Positions 59,557 through 64,000 of a DNA stretch of 64,000 bases are shown here, piece after piece. The notes under the pieces were generated by a model. The model worked only from the letters and a program-made list of their open reading frames with translations. It did not search any database and was not told where the DNA came from. The DNA lies in contig JBLGAC010000005.1 of the NCBI GenBank assembly GCA_047610385.1, forward strand, positions 68,771 through 132,770. The letters are read 5' to 3'. Positions within the stretch are counted from its first letter, which is position 1. Each line of letters opens with the position of its first letter. The translations under genes and the position numbers were made by a program. Source of the stretch: JBOCEF01 sp047610385 (lineage in GTDB: Bacteria > Pseudomonadota > Alphaproteobacteria > Rhodobacterales > Rhodobacteraceae).

Positions 59557-60777
59557 TCAGGCGCATTCCTGCGGCGGCACAGCGCTTTCCGCCGAGATGA
59601 TGTCCCACACGCCGCCCTTGGACTGGGCGATGTACATGTTCATCTCGGTGTGGTTGGTGCCGGGCACGATCCGGGCCGGACCGCCGGGACCTTCGGCGAT
59701 CGACGCGGTGTTCATGGTCTCGTTCACGGCATCGAGCGCGAGATCACCGTTCGCTGCGATCACCGCCTGCTCATAAAGCTTGATGCCGCGATACATGCCA
59801 GTTGCCGCGGTGCCCGCGGTGAAACGGTACTGGGTGTCCGGGAACATGGCGTTGTAATCGGCAAGCAGCGTCTGGGTGAATGCGTCATCCACGGTGTGGA
59901 ACATGTCGACGCAGGAATACACACCTTCTAGTTCACGCGGGGCAACGTAGTTCACCGAGTTTTCATCGAAATACACGCAGCTTTGGCCGCCACGCTCATA
60001 ATATCCCGATTCATAAAGCTGCTTGGTGAAGCCCTGAAGTCCCGGCGGGATCGTGGTGTTGAAGATGTGGTCAACCCCTTCAGAGTTGATCTTGGCCACA
60101 GTCGCAGAATATTCGAGCTGGTCGATCGGGAAGTAATCCTCCATCACCACCTCAGCGCCGTTTTCCTCGATCACCTTTCGGGCCCATTTGTTCAGAAGCT
60201 GCGGCCAGATGTAGTTGGCCGATGGCATCGCGAACCGTTTGAAGCCCTTTTCCTTGATCAGATACGGCAGCAGGCGTGCGCATTGCTGGGCAGGCGTCGG
60301 CCCGGTGCAGTAAAGATACTGCGTGCATTCCTGACCTTCATAAAGCTGCGGATAGATATAGAGCGTCTTGCCCCGGCGCACGATCGGGTTTTTGATTGCC
60401 TCACGCATGGAGGACGTGATGCCGCCGAGGACCACGTCCACCTCAGCCTGCTGCACCAGACGACGCACGTTGCCGACGGCCTTGCCGGGATCGGAGGCGG
60501 TGTCTTCTAGGTAAAGCTCAATCGGGCGCCCAAGGATGCCGCCCGCGTCGTTGATCCGTTTGACCGTGAACTGTGCAGTCTGCCAGTTTGCGTTGCCCGA
60601 CGGTGCGATCGCGCCGGTGATGTCGGTGGCGATGCCCATCTTGATCGGGCCAGCCTGCGCATTGGCCCAGTCAGGCCGCAGAATCCAGCCCGTGCCCACC
60701 GACGCCCAGCCCGCGGCGGCCAGCGCGCCAGAGCCCTTCAGAAATCCTCGGCGCGAGACGCCGTTATCTTTGGTCAT
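59557..60777 (-). CDS. ABC substrate-binding protein, urea/amide type (UrtA/FmdD/AmiC-like)
   Basis: 406 aa periplasmic binding protein with a Tat signal (SRRGFLKGSGALAAAGW, cleavage near ANAQA). The body is of the type-1 class with YIYPQLYEGQECTQYLYCTG, which resembles the ligand-site region of the UrtA/AmiC/FmdD group for urea and short-chain amides. Start at 60777 has GGGAG before it; an ATG at 60795 is the alternative. It is the second gene of the five-gene importer operon. Confidence 0.88.
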   Translation of the reverse strand: MTKDNGVSRRGFLKGSGALAAAGWASVGTGWILRPDWANAQAGPIKMGIATDITGAIAPSGNANWQTAQFTVKRINDAGGILGRPIELYLEDTASDPGKAVGNVRRLVQQAEVDVVLGGITSSMREAIKNPIVRRGKTLYIYPQLYEGQECTQYLYCTGPTPAQQCARLLPYLIKEKGFKRFAMPSANYIWPQLLNKWARKVIEENGAEVVMEDYFPIDQLEYSATVAKINSEGVDHIFNTTIPPGLQGFTKQLYESGYYERGGQSCVYFDENSVNYVAPRELEGVYSCVDMFHTVDDAFTQTLLADYNAMFPDTQYRFTAGTAATGMYRGIKLYEQAVIAANGDLALDAVNETMNTASIAEGPGGPARIVPGTNHTEMNMYIAQSKGGVWDIISAESAVPPQECA

Positions 60778-60778
60778 G

Positions 60779-61663
60779 TCACTTTCTCCCTGCATTGAAG
60801 AGCCCTTGGGGCCGGAACTTAACGATGGTGAGCGCGACGAGGAACACGAGCACCTCTGCCACGACCGGGCTGACGGCGCCCGATATGCCCGGAATTTCGC
60901 GCAGCCACTGGAAACCGGGGACCATGGAGCCGATCATGGCCGCCCCCAGCAGCGGCCCCTCGAAGGTGCCGACCCCGCCGAGCATGACCGACAGGAACGC
61001 CTGCACCAAAAAGCGCACGCCCAGATCAGCCGACAGCGAGAACAGCGGCACCATCAGCGCCCCGGCCAACCCGGCCAGCGCCGCGCCGAACGCGAAGGTA
61101 AGCGCATAAAGCCGCGTGGTGGAGACGCCCGAGGCGCGTGCCAGATCGGGGTTTTCAAGCGCGCCGCGCATCTGCAGCCCGAGGGTGGAACGGGTGAGGA
61201 ACGCATAGCTCGCCCCCATCACCAGCACCGTCGCGCAGATGATCAGCACCCGCCAGATTGAGAAGTTGAGCCCCGCGATCACAAAGGCCCCGGTGATCGG
61301 TTCCTCAATCGCGTAATATTGCCCGCCAATCAGGCCGCGCACCGTTTCGCGGATGATCAGCCCGATGGCATAGGTGGCCAGCATGGCGGTCACCGGCTGG
61401 TCATAGAGCCGCCGGATCACCCCCCGCTCAATCACCGCGCCAACGATGCCGACAAAGAACGGCGCCAGCAGCATGCCAAGCCAGACCGGCAGCCCCCATT
61501 CGCGAAACAGATAGACCGTGTAAGCGCCAAGCAGGACGAATTCGCCGTGGCCGAGGTTGAAAATGCCCATCAGGCTGGCAATGACCGCAAGGCCCGAGAC
61601 CACCAAAACCATGATCGATGCGAAGGCCGCCACGTCGAAGACCATCTTAATCGTATCGTCCAT
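60779..61663 (-). CDS. ABC transporter permease, LivH/UrtB type
   Basis: 294 aa membrane subunit with about eight spans; GIFNLGHGEFVLLGAYTVYL and VMLGGVGTFEGPLLGAAMIG are family signatures. First gene of the importer operon, one base from the binding-protein start. Divergent from the AtzG-amidase pair; a sigma-54-like promoter lies about 70-85 bases upstream. Confidence 0.92.
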   Translation of the reverse strand: MDDTIKMVFDVAAFASIMVLVVSGLAVIASLMGIFNLGHGEFVLLGAYTVYLFREWGLPVWLGMLLAPFFVGIVGAVIERGVIRRLYDQPVTAMLATYAIGLIIRETVRGLIGGQYYAIEEPITGAFVIAGLNFSIWRVLIICATVLVMGASYAFLTRSTLGLQMRGALENPDLARASGVSTTRLYALTFAFGAALAGLAGALMVPLFSLSADLGVRFLVQAFLSVMLGGVGTFEGPLLGAAMIGSMVPGFQWLREIPGISGAVSPVVAEVLVFLVALTIVKFRPQGLFNAGRK

Positions 61664-61732
61664 GCCGACCTCGCGTCTTGAATCCGTCCTCGAGAAGCAC
61701 CTGTGTTAAGATGAGCATGGGCAAAAAACGCT

Positions 61733-61748
61733 CGCAAGCAAGCTGCCT
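61733..61748 (-). promoter_or_regulatory. candidate sigma-54 promoter of the amide importer
   Basis: On the minus strand AGGCAGCTTGCTTGCG: GG and GC separated by ten bases with GGCA and TTGC blocks, close to the consensus TGGCAC-N5-TTGC. It would start transcription about 60 bases before the LivH-type gene. RpoN control fits a nitrogen-scavenging importer. A single motif match; no clear NtrC site was found. Confidence 0.45.
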
Positions 61749-61810
61749 AATTTCTGATCCCACCAGATGAAATGCGCGACGCGTAGGCATTTTTCATGCG
61801 CATCGACGGG

Positions 61811-61822
61811 AATATGCATATT
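61811..61822. promoter_or_regulatory. 12-bp palindrome between the divergent amide operons
   Basis: AATATGCATATT is a perfect palindrome in an otherwise GC-rich region, between the importer and the AtzG-like gene, 64 bases before the latter. It is a possible operator shared by both operons. Confidence 0.4.
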
Positions 61823-61885
61823 AAATGGGTCTTTCGTGGCACTGATGGACATCTTCCGCTGCGTAATCCTGAACAGGAGCAGAGA

Positions 61886-62092
61886 ATGAGCGACTCAGAT
61901 GAGACCTTCACGCCGGCCGAAATCGCCGTATTGGCCAAGGCGGCGCGCCTGCCCCTGACCACCGAGCGGTGCGAAGCCGTCGCGCCGCTATTTTCGGGCA
62001 CACTTGCCAGCTTCGACGCCCTCGACGCCGTGGATCTGGGCGAGACGCCGCCAACCAATTCGTTCGACCCGCGCTGGAGGGACCTGTCATGA
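61886..62092 (+). CDS. AtzG-like small subunit
   Basis: 68 aa protein resembling AtzG/GatC-like partners: FTPAEIAVLAKAARLPLTTERCEAVAPLFSG followed by a short C-terminal tail with TPPTNSFDPRW. In cyanuric acid degradation AtzG binds and is required by the amidase AtzE (1-carboxybiuret hydrolase). AGGAG six bases before the ATG at 61886 supports the start; it overlaps the amidase gene by four bases, so the two are made together. Confidence 0.8.
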   Translation: MSDSDETFTPAEIAVLAKAARLPLTTERCEAVAPLFSGTLASFDALDAVDLGETPPTNSFDPRWRDLS

Positions 62093-63483
62093 CCGCGCTC
62101 ACCGAAATGTCGCTGCGCGAGGTCGCGGCGCAGATCAAGTCCGGTGCCGTGTCGCCGGTCGAAGTGACTGAGGCCTGTCTGGCCCGCGTCGCCGCGACTG
62201 AGGGCAGGCTGGCTGCGTTCTCAAACCTCATGGCTGACAGCGCCATGGCCGAAGCCCGCGCCGCCGAGGCCGAAATCAAGGCCGGCAACTGGCGCGGAGA
62301 GCTGCACGGCATCCCCTTGGGCATCAAAGAACTCTATGACGTTGCGGGTCAGCCCACCACGTCCAGTTCTGCCGTGCGATCCACCTGGGTGGCGACCAGC
62401 GATTCCGCCTCAGTGGCGCAGCTGCGCGCGGCGGGCGCGGTGATCCTGGGCAAGGTCCACACCCATGAATTCGCCTATGGCATCACCACCCCCACCAGCC
62501 GCAATCCGTGGGGGGATGATCACATCCCCGGCGGGTCGTCGGGCGGATCGGGCGCTGCGGTGGCGGCGGGCTCAGTCTATATGGCGATGGGTTCTGACAC
62601 CGGCGGGTCGATCCGTATACCGGCTGCGCTGTGCGGGACCGTCGGGCTGAAGCCAACTTTCGGGCGGTGCAGCCGCGCAGGCGTCACGTCGCTGTCGTGG
62701 TCGCTGGATCATGTCGGCCCGCTGACGCGCACGGTGGCGGATGCCGCGGTGTGCCTGAACGCGCTTGCGGGCTATGACCCGCGCGATCCGGGCAGCGTCG
62801 ACATTCCCGCAGAAGATTACACCGCCGCGCTCGGCAAGGACGTGAAGGGCCTGCGGATCGGCGTGCCAACGTCATATTTCTTTGACATGGTCGACCCGGA
62901 GGTCGAAGGCCCGGTCCGCGCCGCAATCGCCGCGCTGGAGGCCGAGGGTGCCATCCTCTCTGCCGTCGACATCCCCTATCCCGCGCAAATCATGGCGGTC
63001 GAATTCGGCATCTGCTTTCCAGAGGCGTCGGAATATCACCGCAAGATGCTGCGCGATGCGCCCGACCTTTATCAGCCGGACGTGCGCGCCTCGCTTGAGG
63101 CGGGAGAGATGGTCCCCGCCACCCGCTACATTCAGGCGCTGCGCGTGCGCCAACTGATGCAGCGCGCCTGGGCAAAGATCTATGACAACATCGACGTGAT
63201 GATCGCGCCGGCCACCCCGTCAGCCGCCACCCCCGCGGGGCAAGAGACCATCGATTGGGGCCAAGGCGTGATCGAGCCCGTGATCACCACCTTCGTGCGT
63301 CTGTCGGCACCTGCAAACATAACCGGCTTGCCGGCGATTTCGGTCCCTTGCGGGTTCACCAGCGGTGGTCTGCCCGTCGCGTTCCAAGCGATCGCGCGCC
63401 CCTTCGACGAGGCAACCGCCATCCGGGTCTGCGACGCTTACCAGCGGATGACCGACTGGGGTACGCGCCGCCCGGCGATCTGA
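62089..63483 (+). CDS. amidase signature family hydrolase (AtzE/GatA-like)
   Basis: 464 aa amidase with the Ser-cisSer-Lys triad: Lys80 (PLGIKELYD), Ser151 (GGSSGGSGAAVAAG), Ser174 (GSDTGGSIRIPAALCGTVGLKP). Overlap with the AtzG-like gene indicates a two-subunit enzyme like AtzEG rather than the tRNA amidotransferase, whose GatB is absent here. The divergent ABC importer probably brings in its substrate, an amide or urea derivative. No AtzD/AtzF-like genes are nearby, so cyanuric acid degradation is not implied. Confidence 0.9.
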   Translation: MTALTEMSLREVAAQIKSGAVSPVEVTEACLARVAATEGRLAAFSNLMADSAMAEARAAEAEIKAGNWRGELHGIPLGIKELYDVAGQPTTSSSAVRSTWVATSDSASVAQLRAAGAVILGKVHTHEFAYGITTPTSRNPWGDDHIPGGSSGGSGAAVAAGSVYMAMGSDTGGSIRIPAALCGTVGLKPTFGRCSRAGVTSLSWSLDHVGPLTRTVADAAVCLNALAGYDPRDPGSVDIPAEDYTAALGKDVKGLRIGVPTSYFFDMVDPEVEGPVRAAIAALEAEGAILSAVDIPYPAQIMAVEFGICFPEASEYHRKMLRDAPDLYQPDVRASLEAGEMVPATRYIQALRVRQLMQRAWAKIYDNIDVMIAPATPSAATPAGQETIDWGQGVIEPVITTFVRLSAPANITGLPAISVPCGFTSGGLPVAFQAIARPFDEATAIRVCDAYQRMTDWGTRRPAI

Positions 63484-63877
63484 GCGCCGCGTTTGCGAGA
63501 CCGAGTCGGCCGCCCCTATGCTCACGGGGGCGGCGAAGGCTTTGCGTAATGGATGCGCTGGAGATATTGCGCCCGTTTAACAAAAAGTCAGGCGGTTGCG
63601 GTTTGGCCAGCGATGAAAGCACGAGGTGGACGCATCTACAGTTCTGAGTGTGGGCGGTGGTTGTTGTCAGGCTTTTACGGCAGCCTCTCATGGTTGGCGC
63701 GGCTGTATGATTAGAATTTTCGCAGCTAGCGGACGATTATGCCTGCAAGGTGTTCCAGCTGGATCAAGTGCTGGACGATCTGGCGTGTCGTGTGGAGGGT
63801 TCGGATGCGCCTCTGGGTCTGATCGGCCAGCTTGTGGATCTTGCGATTTCTGGTTGGGCAGCCGCCGCAAACCTAGC
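63484..63877. other. gene-poor region between the amidase and the IS66 end
   Basis: 394 bases with a hairpin (63509-63534), unconvincing short frames, and an open frame without a start codon at 63711-63881. The base composition is lower in GC than the flanks. It looks like decayed DNA next to a mobile element. Confidence 0.5.
63509..63534 (+). terminator. hairpin after the amidase gene
   Basis: 8-bp stem GCCGCCCC / GGGGCGGC with a 10-base loop, 26 bases past the amidase stop; no T-run directly after. Confidence 0.5.
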
Positions 63878-63881
63878 GTAA
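63711..63881 (+). pseudogene. open frame fragment cut by IS66
   Basis: 57 codons without an ATG, directly after an in-frame stop, reading LEFSQLADDYACKVFQLDQV and ending ...SGWAAAANLA. The stop codon TAA is supplied by the GTAA end of the insertion sequence, so the frame was probably longer before the insertion. No family recognised. Confidence 0.35.
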
Positions 63882-63922
63882 GCGTCCGGCCCCACCGCCC
63901 TGCCGCGCGTAGCGTGGGTCAG

Positions 63923-63952
63923 ATAGTGTCCGCTTTGGATAGCGGACACTAT
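63923..63952 (+). promoter_or_regulatory. perfect hairpin in front of the IS66 tnpA
   Basis: 12-bp perfect stem ATAGTGTCCGCT / AGCGGACACTAT with a 6-base loop, ending 10 bases before the tnpA ATG. It could limit transposase expression (block of read-through transcription or ribosome access). Confidence 0.6.
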
Positions 63953-63962
63953 GGAGCGGTTG

Positions 63963-64000
63963 ATGACGCGTCGGACGAAGCGGCTTTGGACGGACGAGGA
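63963..64000 (+). CDS. tnpA: IS66 TnpA (OrfA), 3' end outside window
   Basis: Only the first 12 full codons are present: MTRRTKRLWTDE, the start of the IS66 accessory protein TnpA (helix-turn-helix, KR-x-WSDEEKRSIC-like opening). GGAG at 63953-63956 sets the start; an in-frame ATG at 63951 inside the hairpin is the alternative. The window ends inside this gene. Confidence 0.68.
   Translation, partial: MTRRTKRLWTDE

Larger units (their letters stand above)
63878..64000 (+). mobile_element. left end of an IS66-family insertion sequence
   Basis: Begins with GTAAGCGTCCGGCCCC, which fits the GTAA-starting terminal repeats of IS66 elements. The transposase accessory reading frame starts 85 bases inside. 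The right part is outside the window, so the 8-bp target duplication (AACCTAGC would be the left copy) cannot be tested. Confidence 0.72.

Noticed and set aside
62089..63483. GatA of the tRNA amidotransferase
   Set aside because: No GatB is present, the small partner resembles AtzG, and the context is a divergent amide importer.
1..64000. tRNA, rRNA or CRISPR array
   Set aside because: No cloverleaf, rRNA segment or regularly spaced repeat set was recognised by eye; a tRNA or covariance-model scan was not possible here.

Overview
This is a high-GC window from an alphaproteobacterium, most likely a member of the Rhodobacterales/Paracoccaceae. The reasons are the sucC-sucD-sucA-sucB-lpd operon with a MAPEG gene before lpd, a VPLPA-type C-terminal sorting tail, a pqqABCDE cluster, the acyl-CoA genes led by a MerR regulator, and CTG/GCC-rich codon use. 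The assignment rests on gene content and order only, because no search could be run. No rRNA, tRNA or CRISPR array was seen.

Layout. 1-5.7 kb: the end of an ABC-2 drug/lipid export operon (the first permease is cut by the window edge), the Mg2+ channel mgtE, and a convergent MHYT-GGDEF-EAL c-di-GMP protein. 5.7-17 kb: the 2-oxoglutarate dehydrogenase/succinyl-CoA synthetase operon. It is led by a striking pair of identical palindromes, is interrupted by a sulfotransferase-like gene and a lipoprotein gene, and ends at a clear intrinsic terminator after lpd. 17-25.5 kb: housekeeping genes (RidA, PaaI-type thioesterases, xerC with its DUF484 partner, a small transaldolase, priA, a MATE exporter). 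25.6-36 kb: a fatty-acid/acyl-CoA degradation block (MerR regulator with two operators, acyl-CoA dehydrogenase, GST, thiolase, NTF2-like protein, FadB-type protein, acyl-CoA ligase), with an unexpected Tae4-type peptidoglycan amidase facing it. 36-39.3 kb: a DUF898 membrane protein and an M48 protease. 39.4-42.5 kb: pqqABCDE on the minus strand, including the 30-codon pqqA. 43-46 kb: phosphate permease, Nudix hydrolase, PhnA.

45.8-52.7 kb is a LacI-controlled sugar or polyol uptake and oxidation operon (isomerase, dehydrogenase, ABC importer) with a textbook LacI operator. 53-63.5 kb is an amide/nitrile-type nitrogen acquisition region. It has a branched-chain/urea-class ABC importer on the minus strand, and divergently an AtzG-like small subunit with an amidase. 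A carbon-nitrogen hydrolase, a DUF1185 protein, an MFS transporter and a SnoaL-like protein lie close by. A sigma-54-like -24/-12 element precedes the importer. Between the importer and the hydrolase sits a self-contained AT-rich cassette encoding a VPLPA-CTERM surface protein; a diverged copy of the start of the hydrolase gene lies at its far side. The window ends in the left end of an IS66-family insertion sequence, which appears to cut an older reading frame.

The observations most worth following up are the cassette insertion with its gene-start duplication, the orphan Tae4-like amidase, the twin palindromes before sucC, the intergenic two-hairpin repeats, and the amide cluster as an uncharacterised pathway.
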